Assembly: GCA_900551915.1 (NCBI GenBank)
Contig: URXT01000028.1
Span: forward strand, 1 to 25,156
Length of the DNA: 25,156 bases
From: an uncultured bacterium
GTDB lineage: Bacteria > Cyanobacteriota > Vampirovibrionia > Gastranaerophilales > Gastranaerophilaceae
Direction: 5' to 3'
Shown here: positions 8,552 through 16,821 of the stretch, piece after piece
How the letters are laid out: each line of letters begins with the position of its first letter
Numbering within the stretch: the stretch's first letter is position 1
Program-made: the position numbers and the translations under genes
The notes under the pieces: model-generated
Seen by the model: only the letters and a program-made list of their open reading frames with translations
What the model was told of the DNA's origin: nothing
The model's database searches: none

Positions 8552-8580
8552 TTGAAAAAACTAAATTTTTGTAATATAGT
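8552..8580 (+). promoter_or_regulatory. Sigma70-like promoter for the Wzz-type gene
   Basis: TTGAAA at 8552-8557 and TATAGT at 8575-8580 are separated by 17 bases. The predicted transcript starts about 23 bases before the ATG at 8610, which has GGAG five bases upstream. It lies in the 151-base gap between the leftward polysaccharide operon and the rightward gene. I could not pick a convincing leftward promoter in the same gap. Confidence 0.55.
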
Positions 8581-8609
8581 TTTTATTATTTTAAGTAAAG
8601 GGAGATATA

Positions 8610-9971
8610 ATGCAACAAACAGTTTATATACCTCAAGAAGACATTGATGATGAATTAGTTATTGATTTAAAAAAGATATTCTTTGCAATATGGGATAGAA
8701 AGTTTTTAATCTCAAAGACTTTTGCAGTGGTACTTTTAGTATTTATTGCATTAACATTTGTTACTCCTAAAAAATATAAAGTAGATACTGATCTTTATAT
8801 TAACAAAGCCAACAACTCGAACATGATGGAGATTAATCCTTACGCAATTGAGGAACTTGGCGCAGCTGGCGGAGGCATGGCAGCTCTTATGTCGGGTGGA
8901 GGAGCTTTGACTAACGAGCTTGAGTTAATGCAATCGCCGTTGGTTATTGACAAAGTTATCAGGGAAAACCATTTAGTCTATAAAAAACTTTTTGGAATTA
9001 TTCCAAACAAAAAAGAGGGTGAATATATTTCAACAGCCTCATTTTTAAAGAAAAATGTATCCTTCGAAAACAAAAAAGGCACAAATGTTATCAGCATTGA
9101 GTACAAAAACAAAGACCCCGAGCTTGCTTACAATGTTGTTAATTCAATAATTACAAACTATATTGCATTACACAAAGAATTAAACTCAGAAAAATCTAAA
9201 TCCGATAAAAAGGTTATAGAAACTGAATACAATAAAGCAAAAACTGCTTTAAATAAAAAAGTTAATACTGTTTCAGGGCTTCCGGAACAAGCAATCGTAA
9301 GTACAGGAAATTTGAGTGCAATGAGTGCTTTTTCAAAACCTGCACAACAAGCGATGTCAACAATCCAAGGACAAATTATTGCCGGAGAAAAATCCCGGAT
9401 TGCTGTAACAGAAGAAGCTGCTAAAGTCGCAAATCTATCATCAAAATTACAATGGGCCAAAATGGTTGAAGAAATGTCGGATTCTTCAAAAGTTCTTGTT
9501 ATTAAAGAACCGCAAAAGTTAAGAGATTTTGAATATTCTTCTCCAAAATTATTAATTAATATTTTGCTCGGGATTGTTTTTGGATTTATTGCTTCTATTT
9601 TTGCAGTAGTTTTTGCAGAAACTACAGATAAAAAATTATCCTACTCAATGCTTGGTGATAATATAATTTATGATTTGGAAAACGATTTTTCTGATTTGAA
9701 ATTGATGCTTTTGGCAAATCAAGACAAGAAAATCGCAATTATAGTTTTTGAAAATATTTGTGAAAATATGGTTGCCCAGCTAAAAGAATTTCGTAATCTA
9801 ACACTTGTTAAAGCTGATATTTCAAGCGAATTTGTACAAAACATAAAAAACAACAATGAGGTTATCCTTTTCACAAGCGTTGGCAAAACAAATTCTAAAT
9901 TATACAAACAAATCAAAACAATGCTTTCTGAAATGAATAAAAAGATTGCACTGGATGTACTTATAAAATAA
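8610..9971 (+). CDS. Wzz-type polysaccharide co-polymerase with kinase-like tail lacking a P-loop
   Basis: An inner-membrane chain-length regulator. Membrane segment 1 lies at about residues 38-53 (FAVVLLVFIALTFVTP) and segment 2 at about 314-336 (LLINILLGIVFGFIASIFAV), preceded by the proline-containing SSPK region usual before TM2. The Wzz/GumC start (DIDDELVIDLKKIFFAIW) and a periplasmic helical region lie as expected. Beyond TM2 there are about 115 cytoplasmic residues ending EVILFTSVGKTNSKLYKQIK, with a spacing and fold pattern like the end of a bacterial tyrosine kinase, but no Walker A or Walker B motif. So it probably acts as a structural co-polymerase, not an active kinase. Glycine-rich stretches (GAAGGGM, MSGGGAL) occur near residues 84-100. 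Ends in a bidirectional terminator. Confidence 0.85.
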   Translation: MQQTVYIPQEDIDDELVIDLKKIFFAIWDRKFLISKTFAVVLLVFIALTFVTPKKYKVDTDLYINKANNSNMMEINPYAIEELGAAGGGMAALMSGGGALTNELELMQSPLVIDKVIRENHLVYKKLFGIIPNKKEGEYISTASFLKKNVSFENKKGTNVISIEYKNKDPELAYNVVNSIITNYIALHKELNSEKSKSDKKVIETEYNKAKTALNKKVNTVSGLPEQAIVSTGNLSAMSAFSKPAQQAMSTIQGQIIAGEKSRIAVTEEAAKVANLSSKLQWAKMVEEMSDSSKVLVIKEPQKLRDFEYSSPKLLINILLGIVFGFIASIFAVVFAETTDKKLSYSMLGDNIIYDLENDFSDLKLMLLANQDKKIAIIVFENICENMVAQLKEFRNLTLVKADISSEFVQNIKNNNEVILFTSVGKTNSKLYKQIKTMLSEMNKKIALDVLIK

Positions 9972-9992
9972 TTCAATTTAATATTACAAATG

Positions 9993-10021
9993 AAAAATCC
10001 GGTTATTCAGCCGGATTTTTT
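9993..10021. terminator. Bidirectional intrinsic terminator
   Basis: Arms AAAAATCCGG (9993-10002) and CCGGATTTTT (10011-10020) pair perfectly around an 8-base loop, with T-runs on both strands. It serves the rightward Wzz-type gene and the leftward PAP2 gene. The PAP2 stop codon lies in the loop. Confidence 0.85.
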
Positions 10022-10659
10022 ATGCTTTTGAAAATTATACTCAAAAAATGTTCAACCTTATCTGGCAAATTTATATAAAAACTTAACAGCAGCAACCCTA
10101 AAAGGTATGCCCCAAGAACATCCGTCGGATTATGAACGCCAATCCAAACGCGGCTTAGACCAACAAATATAATCCATAAAATCGCAGTCAAAACTCCTGA
10201 AATTTTCAAAAATTTATTTTTACAATATTTAATTAAATAAAAAATTACCATGCCCCACAGACAAATTGTTACCAAACTATGGCTTGAAACAAAGCTGAAA
10301 CTGTCAGGATGGATTGATGTTATTTGAAGCTCCATAGGCGGTCGTGGCCGATGAATCAGAGGCTTTAAAAGACAATTCAGTAAAAATGTTACAAGCGGAA
10401 TTGATAAAAAGCAGATTAAATCTGCCAACTTCCTTTTTTTAATAAAAAATATTGCGCCAGACAAAAGCGGTAAAATTATCATTGCGGTGTAAAGAACGCA
10501 ATCCGGAAGCATCGGAATCCTAAGCGGCAAACCTGCAAGCCGTTCCTGCATAAATATGATAAAACTCCTGTCCCATTGGGTTACAACAGGACAGGAATTT
10601 ATTAAAGCAATTAATATTAAAAATGCCGAAGCAAAAATAATACTTATTTTCCGCAGCAT
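10003..10659 (-). CDS. PAP2-family membrane phosphatase
   Basis: An integral-membrane acid phosphatase of the PgpB/PAP2 type, removing phosphate from lipid phosphates such as phosphatidate or undecaprenyl pyrophosphate. All three motifs are present: KPLIHRPRP (KX6RP), a variant SFVSSHS in place of SFPSGH, and SRVWIGVHNPTDVLG with the catalytic histidine. Several hydrophobic helices flank them. ATG at 10659 is preferred because AGGAAA precedes it and the protein then starts MLRKISIIFAS. ATG at 10677 would add six residues with no clear SD. It overlaps the upstream radical SAM gene by 16 bases, so the two are co-translated. Carrier recycling for the polysaccharide pathway is plausible but not shown. 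Confidence 0.85.
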   Translation of the reverse strand: MLRKISIIFASAFLILIALINSCPVVTQWDRSFIIFMQERLAGLPLRIPMLPDCVLYTAMIILPLLSGAIFFIKKRKLADLICFLSIPLVTFLLNCLLKPLIHRPRPPMELQITSIHPDSFSFVSSHSLVTICLWGMVIFYLIKYCKNKFLKISGVLTAILWIIFVGLSRVWIGVHNPTDVLGAYLLGLLLLSFYINLPDKVEHFLSIIFKSIKNPAE

Positions 10660-12170
10660 GCACAATTTCCTGTACATTTGTGTTCTTCTTTAATTTGCGG
10701 GCGCTCTTTCGAGCAGAAGTGGTCTCTGTCAATATAATATTCGCCTTCGAGCGGGAATATTGTCATCCAAAGATTTTCGCGCCAATCTTTGTCCAAAATT
10801 TCTTTTACATCTTGTGAATATTTATCAATTTTTGATGTAATTTCAGGATTTGTAAGATATGCCGCTGCATTTTCATGGGTTTCGTAAGGTTTGAACTCTT
10901 CATAATATTTTCTCAAAACTTCAGGCCTGTCAACAATCATACAAGGACGAAGCATGTTGCCGTCTTCGTATGGAATTCCGTCTCTTATAGCACGCATAAA
11001 CGGAGCTGCAAGCGCTTCTGTCAATGTGCAATCCTTTAGGTTGTGTGTTGCAAGGTGAACAAAAGTACACGGTTCAACATCGCCTCTTGGATTAATGTGA
11101 ATATATTGTCTGCCGCCGGCAATACATCCCATCATTTCAGGGCCGTCACCCCAGAAGTCAACTGTCATCATCGGAAGAGTATTTCTTGCATTATAAACAG
11201 CCTTCAATATCTGCTGTCTTTGAGCGGCGTTAGGAACCATGCTTACATCAGGACTGTCGCCGACCGGCACATAGTGGAAGAACCATGCCCAGAGGACACC
11301 TTTGTCAGACAGCATTTTCATAAATTCATCAGAGGTAACTTCATCACAGTTTTGGCTCGTTGCTGTAATACTTGCACCAAAGAAAATTCCGGCTTTTTTA
11401 AGCATGTCCATCTTTTCCATTACCATATCAAAACAGCCTTCGCCGCGAACGGCATCAGTATTTTCTTTCAACCCGCCGATTGAAAACATTGGCTGAACAT
11501 TGCCAAGTTTTTTTAATTTTTCTACTGTTTTTTCAGTAATCAACGAACCGTTTGTAAAGGTTATAAAGGTACAATCGTTAAATTCTTCGGCAAGTTCAAG
11601 GAATTCTTTTCTGGCAAAAGGTTCGCCGCCAACAATCGGGAAAATATGAATTCCCATGACGTCACGAGCCTCTGTGAAGATTTCTCTCCATTTTTCTTTT
11701 GTCAAATCTTCTTTAACATCATATTCATGCGCCCAGCAGCCTTTGCAGTGGAAATTGCAGCGCTTGGTTATACTTGCCAGCAAAACAGTCGGAGGGAAAA
11801 AGCCGTTTTTCTCATTGAATTGAGTACGTTTTCTCAAATTATCGCCGTAGTATCCGTTTACAAAAAAGTTTTTAATCCATTTATTTCTACAATTCGGGTG
11901 GAGTTCTGTCAAAATCTTTTTCCACCAGAAAAGGTGCGGATGTTCTGATTTAAAAAGCCATTGCATTCTGCGTGCGTGATTTATTCCGCCTTTTGAACCT
12001 GCAATTTTTTCAAAAATTTTAGCAAGGTTTATAAGTTTTTCTTTGCTGAAATTATTCCCTAAATAATTTAAAAGGCAATCAATAGCAAAATCATTGAATT
12101 TAAGTTTTAATTTATCAAATTTTCCCATTGAATTAGGCTGCCAAACTGTTGACTGTTTTTCTACTCTCAT
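10644..12170 (-). CDS. Radical SAM enzyme with SPASM-like C-terminal domain
   Basis: A 508-residue S-adenosylmethionine radical enzyme of unknown substrate. A helical N-terminal region (about 1-120) precedes the radical SAM core. The [4Fe-4S] motif CxxxCxxC is C138-C142-C145 (CNFHCKGC), and the SAM-binding GGEP is at 181-184. A C-terminal region with C349, C368, C381 and C410 (GCIAGGRQYIHINPRGDVEP) resembles a SPASM auxiliary-cluster domain. The tail ends in a cysteine cluster, CTGNCACC. ATG at 12170 has AAGGAG six bases upstream. It is co-transcribed with a PAP2 phosphatase and divergent from a lipid kinase, which suggests a lipid or lipid-linked substrate; this is inference only. Confidence 0.85.
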   Translation of the reverse strand: MRVEKQSTVWQPNSMGKFDKLKLKFNDFAIDCLLNYLGNNFSKEKLINLAKIFEKIAGSKGGINHARRMQWLFKSEHPHLFWWKKILTELHPNCRNKWIKNFFVNGYYGDNLRKRTQFNEKNGFFPPTVLLASITKRCNFHCKGCWAHEYDVKEDLTKEKWREIFTEARDVMGIHIFPIVGGEPFARKEFLELAEEFNDCTFITFTNGSLITEKTVEKLKKLGNVQPMFSIGGLKENTDAVRGEGCFDMVMEKMDMLKKAGIFFGASITATSQNCDEVTSDEFMKMLSDKGVLWAWFFHYVPVGDSPDVSMVPNAAQRQQILKAVYNARNTLPMMTVDFWGDGPEMMGCIAGGRQYIHINPRGDVEPCTFVHLATHNLKDCTLTEALAAPFMRAIRDGIPYEDGNMLRPCMIVDRPEVLRKYYEEFKPYETHENAAAYLTNPEITSKIDKYSQDVKEILDKDWRENLWMTIFPLEGEYYIDRDHFCSKERPQIKEEHKCTGNCACCGK

Positions 12171-12236
12171 TTTAGTCTCCTTATTATGACTTAATCATAT
12201 AACAAACATGAAAAGAATTCTTAATTTTTAGCCGTA

Positions 12237-12265
12237 TTGATAAGTTATATTAAACATGCAATAAT
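12237..12265 (+). promoter_or_regulatory. Candidate promoter giving a leaderless mRNA
   Basis: TTGATA (12237-12242) and AATAAT (12260-12265), 17 bases apart. The start point would fall at or next to the ATG at 12272, and no Shine-Dalgarno sequence precedes that ATG. An alternative -10 (TATATT, 12246-12251) would leave a leader of about 14 bases, also without SD. Confidence 0.4.
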
Positions 12266-12271
12266 CAACTT

Positions 12272-13129
12272 ATGGAAAAATTTTTAATAGTTAACAACCC
12301 GAATGCCGGAAGACGAAAAGCAGCCAAATACAAGAAAAATGTTATCAAATTTCTTTTAAAGCGGAACGCTGAATTTAAAAGCGTTGGAATTGACGAGCTT
12401 TCAGAGGTTGATTTTCAGGAGATTAAAAATGTAATTGCAATTGGCGGCGACGGCACTGTAAACAAAATAATTCCATATATAATTAACACTGACAAAACAT
12501 TAGCGATAATTCCATGCGGCACAGCCAATCTTTTAGCCGCAAAACTCGGGATTTCCGAAAATATTCAAAAATCGCTTGAAGTTATTGAGAAAAATAATAT
12601 CAAGCAAATTGATGTTATGAAGGTAAATGAAAAGTTTTCGATTTTGCGCACAGGATTTGGATACGATTCGGATATTATCTGCAAAACTCCGCAAAGTTTA
12701 AAGAACAAATTCGGATATTTTGCATATTTTTTATCGGGAATAATTTTTGCACTCAGATTGAAACAAAAAAAATACACGATTTTACATGACGGGAAAAAAC
12801 TCTCTGTTCTTGCAACATGCATTATAATCGCAAATGCAGGAAATATGTTTAAGAATCTGGTTTCAATTTCAAACAACTGCCAGCTTGATGACGGGCTTAT
12901 GGAGGTGTTTATTTTAAAAGTTAAAAATCCGGTTATGTATTTTCTTGAATTTTTGATGATTTTATTTAACAAAAAATTCAGCGGGTCAAAAGCCATGTAT
13001 TTTCAGGCAAAGGAACTTTTAATAAAAAACGATTTTACGGTTGCGCATATCGATGGTGAAAAACAAAAATTTAAAGGCGACATTGATATCAAAGTCGCCC
13101 CTAAATCTGTAAAAGTTTTTAGTAACTGA
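12272..13129 (+). CDS. Diacylglycerol-kinase-family lipid kinase (YegS/DgkB type)
   Basis: A cytoplasmic, membrane-facing ATP-dependent kinase that phosphorylates diacylglycerol or a related lipid. Motifs: NNPNAGRRKA near the N-terminus, the nucleotide-binding IGGDGTVN (57-64), and PCGTANLLA (81-89). The C-terminal beta-rich domain includes CQLDDGLMEVFIL and ends HIDGEKQKFKGDIDIKV. The length of 285 residues fits the family. The ATG at 12272 is chosen because the family N-terminus follows at once, despite no ribosome binding site. It opposes the PAP2 phosphatase chemically (making versus removing a lipid phosphate). Its stop codon touches that of the convergent export gene with no spacer. Confidence 0.9.
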   Translation: MEKFLIVNNPNAGRRKAAKYKKNVIKFLLKRNAEFKSVGIDELSEVDFQEIKNVIAIGGDGTVNKIIPYIINTDKTLAIIPCGTANLLAAKLGISENIQKSLEVIEKNNIKQIDVMKVNEKFSILRTGFGYDSDIICKTPQSLKNKFGYFAYFLSGIIFALRLKQKKYTILHDGKKLSVLATCIIIANAGNMFKNLVSISNNCQLDDGLMEVFILKVKNPVMYFLEFLMILFNKKFSGSKAMYFQAKELLIKNDFTVAHIDGEKQKFKGDIDIKVAPKSVKVFSN

Positions 13130-15601
13130 TTACCACTTATTGATAGCAAATGCCATAACAATAATTGAAGCTACGCCTTTAAGGGTTTCGCAAATAGGTG
13201 TAATCCAATCGTTTCCGGCAATTTTTCTTGGAACAACAATAGTGTCACCGGGCTGAATATTGCTGCCGTTTCTGATTTTTTCGGCGCGGCCGTTCACACT
13301 TACTTTATAAAGTCTGAACTTGTTTGCGTTTGGAGTGTAGCCGCCGACTTCTTTTATGTAATATTTTGCGTTTGCACCTTTTTTGTAAACAAATGACTGT
13401 TCATTATAAACTTCACCGATAATACTTACATGGTTTGAAGTTCTGGGGATATAAATATCATCACCGTCTTGAACTTCTATGTTATCAAGGTCTTTGATTT
13501 TATCAACATCATTGTCTTTGATGTTCAAAGCAATTTGGCCTGTGTATTTTTGTGCGATTGTCTGGTCTTCAGCTTTTAGCATTTCCAACATCTCGGCTTT
13601 TGACTGCTGATCCGCTTCTGTTGGTTTATATGCACTTGCCATTCTGCCTTCAATAAGTTTAATATCACGCTCGTTATTTTTATGAGCAAGTTCTACCTGT
13701 TTGCCCTGAAGGTTCGTTCTTTTGAATACAATTCCGCGCAAATCAGCTTCTTTAGAGAGACCGCCGGCCATTTTTATAACATCTGCAAGTCTTTTACCTT
13801 CAACAAAGGTATAAACGCCCGGATGTTTTACGAAACCTGAAACTTTAACGGTTTTCATTATTTCATTTCCGCGCAGGGTTCTGAAGAAAATTTTATCCTC
13901 TGGTGAAATAGCAATAGATTTAATTCTGTCTGAATTTATCATGATATCATATAAATAGTAAACCTGAGTAGCACCGCTAGGAGTTGTAATTTCAACAGCT
14001 ACTTTTTCTGCCGGTATAAGTTTGTTTGAATTTGCGGTTCCTGCGGCCAGATGAACACTGTTTTCTTCAACAGCGCCTTTTTGATATGCAACCTCAGTTT
14101 CAGCTTGTTCTTTGTTTTCAGTTTCAACATCTTGTTTTTGTACATCTGATTCAAGGAACTGAATATCTGTCATAACATCGTTTAGTGTCATACCAGCTGT
14201 ATATGTCAGATGTTTAGGCGTGTTTATACAACCATATACGTCCACAAATAACGAATTTGTATTTTTATAAACATTGATAATATCTTTCGGCTGTAAAACA
14301 GGGTCGTTCATTCCTGCGAAAAATTCTTTTAAGAAAATCGGAATAGTTTCAATAGTATTATCTTTACCCGAAATTCTTCTAATAACAGCCTGATTTATGA
14401 AAGTTTCTTCTAACAATTCATCTTCACTTTTCAAGATGTCAGAAAGCCGCATGCCATCTTTATAAGCATAAGTTGTCGGGTGTTTTACGTTACCTTGAAT
14501 TGTTACGATATTTTCAGCATTATTGTATAATTCTCTGAATTCTACAGAATCACCACTTCTAAGAACTTTTGACCTTGCTTTATCCCAAGCAATATTCTCT
14601 GCTGTTTTTTGTTTAAGGTTTGCATCAAAGCCGATTAGAGTAACTTCAGAAACTTGTGTCTGCGGTAACAAACCGCCTGCAAAAGCAACGACTTTTTCAA
14701 TATTTTCTCCGGGAAGGATTTCATATATTGCAGGAACAGTTACACCGTTTTTAATTGCTGCAACATCACCGATTTTGCCTACAAAAATTTTGTCGTTTGG
14801 ACGAACAATAATTCCATCATCGTTTCCGAAGAACAAAGTTTTATATAAATCCACACTTTTTGTTTTGTTATCAGAGGTGTATGAAATGTTTCTTAAGGTA
14901 CCGGTTTTCTTAACGCCGCCTGCTGCGTTTAACGCATCGAAAACTGATGAATTATTTCCAATCAAAACTCTGCCTGGTCTGTTAACCTGGCCGTAAACAA
15001 ATACTGAAAATTCCTGACCGGTTGCAACAGTTAATCTTATTTTCATACTTTTATATTTTTGTGCCGCAACACGGTTAACTTCATTCTCAACATCGCTTAT
15101 TGTTCTGTTTTCTGCTTTAACTAAACCTACTCCAGGGATAAAAATATTACCCTTTGAATCAACCTGGGTTGAAGATGAAGGTGAAACAAGACTTGCGCCG
15201 GAAATTGCCATTACGTCAACCGAATCGCCGTAAGTATAAACATTGATTTTTTCGCCGATACTTAACTTATAGGAATTGCCAAATTTACCTACGGAAGTTT
15301 GCGACGTTGAACCTGAGGTGAAAAGATCATAACCTGCCTGGTGAAGAACTTTTCCTGAAACGGCGGTATCTTTTCCGTTAAAGATTTGTTCTATAGGACT
15401 TAAGACAACTTTTGGAGCAGAAGATTCTGCGGCTTCCTGATAGTTATTTTCAAATGCATCAAGATTTATTGCCTGATCTTCATTTTGCACCATTTTAACC
15501 CTAGCAGCGGCCGAAGCTGTATCTGCGACATCGGATGACGCAAATGCTAAAGGTTCCATACAGAATGTCAACAATATTGCTAATGTAAGTATTTTTTTCA
15601 T
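13130..15601 (-). CDS. Large SLBB-domain polysaccharide export protein (Wza-like)
   Basis: A secreted outer-membrane/periplasmic export-channel component. ATG at 15601 begins a clear signal peptide (MKKILTLAILLTFCMEPLAF, likely cut before S22) with AAGGA upstream. A TTG-initiated extension to 15664 would bury it and is rejected. No lipobox: C14 is preceded by F, so it is probably not a lipoprotein, unlike E. coli Wza. A PES-like region spans about 110-195. About six SLBB-like repeats follow: 199-230 (VYGQVNRPG), 290-312, 366-390 (IQGNVKHP), 453-478 (VYGCINTP), 586-615 (VSGFVKHP) and 726-754 (IIGEVYNE). The C-terminus is hydrophobic (GVASIIVMAFAI). At 823 residues it is about twice the length of Wza. 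It lies 49 bases downstream of a radical SAM gene in the same orientation. Confidence 0.85.
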   Translation of the reverse strand: MKKILTLAILLTFCMEPLAFASSDVADTASAAARVKMVQNEDQAINLDAFENNYQEAAESSAPKVVLSPIEQIFNGKDTAVSGKVLHQAGYDLFTSGSTSQTSVGKFGNSYKLSIGEKINVYTYGDSVDVMAISGASLVSPSSSTQVDSKGNIFIPGVGLVKAENRTISDVENEVNRVAAQKYKSMKIRLTVATGQEFSVFVYGQVNRPGRVLIGNNSSVFDALNAAGGVKKTGTLRNISYTSDNKTKSVDLYKTLFFGNDDGIIVRPNDKIFVGKIGDVAAIKNGVTVPAIYEILPGENIEKVVAFAGGLLPQTQVSEVTLIGFDANLKQKTAENIAWDKARSKVLRSGDSVEFRELYNNAENIVTIQGNVKHPTTYAYKDGMRLSDILKSEDELLEETFINQAVIRRISGKDNTIETIPIFLKEFFAGMNDPVLQPKDIINVYKNTNSLFVDVYGCINTPKHLTYTAGMTLNDVMTDIQFLESDVQKQDVETENKEQAETEVAYQKGAVEENSVHLAAGTANSNKLIPAEKVAVEITTPSGATQVYYLYDIMINSDRIKSIAISPEDKIFFRTLRGNEIMKTVKVSGFVKHPGVYTFVEGKRLADVIKMAGGLSKEADLRGIVFKRTNLQGKQVELAHKNNERDIKLIEGRMASAYKPTEADQQSKAEMLEMLKAEDQTIAQKYTGQIALNIKDNDVDKIKDLDNIEVQDGDDIYIPRTSNHVSIIGEVYNEQSFVYKKGANAKYYIKEVGGYTPNANKFRLYKVSVNGRAEKIRNGSNIQPGDTIVVPRKIAGNDWITPICETLKGVASIIVMAFAINKW

Positions 15602-15650
15602 AATATTCCTTTTAATATTTATTTTCACAATTCTTAAGTAAAAAACAATT

Positions 15651-16706
15651 TTATGTAATAGCAATTTCCATCAAAGATTTGATTGCAGGCCACTCAAGTT
15701 TCCAAAGGCCAGACGCATCAAGTGCATAATTTCCGACACATGCAAGTTTACAATCTTTGCATTTGTTTACGGTTTCAATGAAAAGAGGGTCTTTTATGAC
15801 ATCTTTCAAAGGTCTGTTTCTAACGCTTATGAAAGGTTTTCTGTCATAACATCTGAGCATATCTCCATTTGAATAAATTACGGTTGCAATTCTTGGCCAA
15901 TGGCATTCATAGTAAGTTTTCTTGGCAATTATGTAGTCCATGAAATAGTATGAATTTCTGATTGGATAACCTTGTTTTTTCAGTTCCTTAATCTTGACAA
16001 ACATTTGTGAAAGTTGTTCATTTTCAAGTTCAGTCGCAACAACATTTTCTGCTTCTTCAGGTATTGAAGCAGCTTTGTTAACTGTGAAATACAACAAAAT
16101 ATCCGCATCTTTACAGTATTGAGCAACTTCTTTTATTTGTTCAAAATTAGTTTGAGTTGAAACAGTACAGCATACATAAATTCTCATTTTTGGAGAATGG
16201 ATTTTGTGATATTCAATACCGGACATGACTTTATCGCAAATTCCTGGCATGTGACGAATATCGTCATGCGCTTTTCCGATTGCATCTAATGACACAAACA
16301 TTAGATCCGTATATTTTGCAAAATCAGGATTGGTTTCAAGAAACCAGCCGTTTGTTGCGATTTTGGTATATAAACCGGCGTCATGGGAAGCCTTGCAGAT
16401 TTCAGCGAAATCCTGTCTTATCAAAGGTTCGCCGCCCCAGAGAATACTGTCCATATAACCGATTTGGCCTGCTTCTGTCAAGAGTCTTATAATTTCTTCT
16501 TTTGGCATATCATCTGTGCCTTTTTTGTGTTTCCAGAAACAGAAGTCGCAGTCACAGTTACATTTGCTTGTAACCATTAACGAAAAGCACAACGGTTTTG
16601 GAGTTTTTGAAAGTCTGCTTGCAATACATTCAAGAGCCCCGCCGCCAAGGTGTCTATAATACTTTAGACGCTCGAACGTCATTTTGTTTCTTGATTCGGT
16701 AATCAT
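15651..16706 (-). CDS. Radical SAM enzyme with cysteine-rich C-terminal (half-SPASM) region
   Basis: A 351-residue radical SAM protein of unknown substrate, unlike the first one in sequence. Numbered from ATG 16706, the cluster motif is C49-C53-C56 (CNCDCDFC). WGGEPLIRQDF supplies the SAM-binding strand. Later cysteines C268, C286, C316, C319 and C323 (CKDCKLACVGNYALD) could hold an auxiliary Fe-S cluster. Of two adjacent ATGs (16709 and 16706) the second is better spaced from GAGGGG. It shares an operon with the SLBB export gene 49 bases downstream, which hints at modification of an exported polymer or peptide, but nothing in the protein names the substrate. Confidence 0.8.
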   Translation of the reverse strand: MITESRNKMTFERLKYYRHLGGGALECIASRLSKTPKPLCFSLMVTSKCNCDCDFCFWKHKKGTDDMPKEEIIRLLTEAGQIGYMDSILWGGEPLIRQDFAEICKASHDAGLYTKIATNGWFLETNPDFAKYTDLMFVSLDAIGKAHDDIRHMPGICDKVMSGIEYHKIHSPKMRIYVCCTVSTQTNFEQIKEVAQYCKDADILLYFTVNKAASIPEEAENVVATELENEQLSQMFVKIKELKKQGYPIRNSYYFMDYIIAKKTYYECHWPRIATVIYSNGDMLRCYDRKPFISVRNRPLKDVIKDPLFIETVNKCKDCKLACVGNYALDASGLWKLEWPAIKSLMEIAIT

Positions 16707-16744
16707 CATATCCCCTCATGTACAATATTATTTTAGTCAAAATT

Positions 16745-16773
16745 ATGATATCATGAACATGCACACCATACAA
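16745..16773 (-). promoter_or_regulatory. Candidate promoter for the radical SAM/export pair
   Basis: On the minus strand TTGTAT (16773-16768) and TATCAT (16750-16745), separated by 17 bases. The predicted start is about 30 bases before the ATG. The -10 lies within a perfect 10-base palindrome, ATGATATCAT (16745-16754), a possible operator. Confidence 0.4.
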
Positions 16774-16782
16774 TAAAAATTA

Positions 16783-16792
16783 GCCGATCGGC
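16783..16792. repeat. Palindrome GCCGATCGGC between operons
   Basis: A perfect 10-base palindrome, GC-rich in very AT-rich surroundings, followed on the minus strand by TAATTTTTATT. It lies 30 bases after the HgdB-like gene. It could be a weak terminator (six-pair stem if the flanking TT/AA and a G-T pair are counted) or a protein-binding site. Confidence 0.35.
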
Positions 16793-16821
16793 CAATATAA
16801 TACAAGAAACTTTACATATTA

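Noticed and set aside
11043..11483. 146-codon rightward frame opposite the radical SAM gene
   Set aside because: It lies wholly within a gene with clear motifs on the other strand, has no SD site or recognisable domain, and is explained by codon bias of the true gene.
14523..14996. 157-codon rightward frame opposite the SLBB export gene
   Set aside because: Antisense shadow; the minus-strand frame has a signal peptide and conserved repeats throughout.
15602..15664. N-terminal extension of the export protein to a TTG at 15664
   Set aside because: It would bury the signal peptide and overlap the upstream gene. The ATG at 15601 has a good ribosome binding site.
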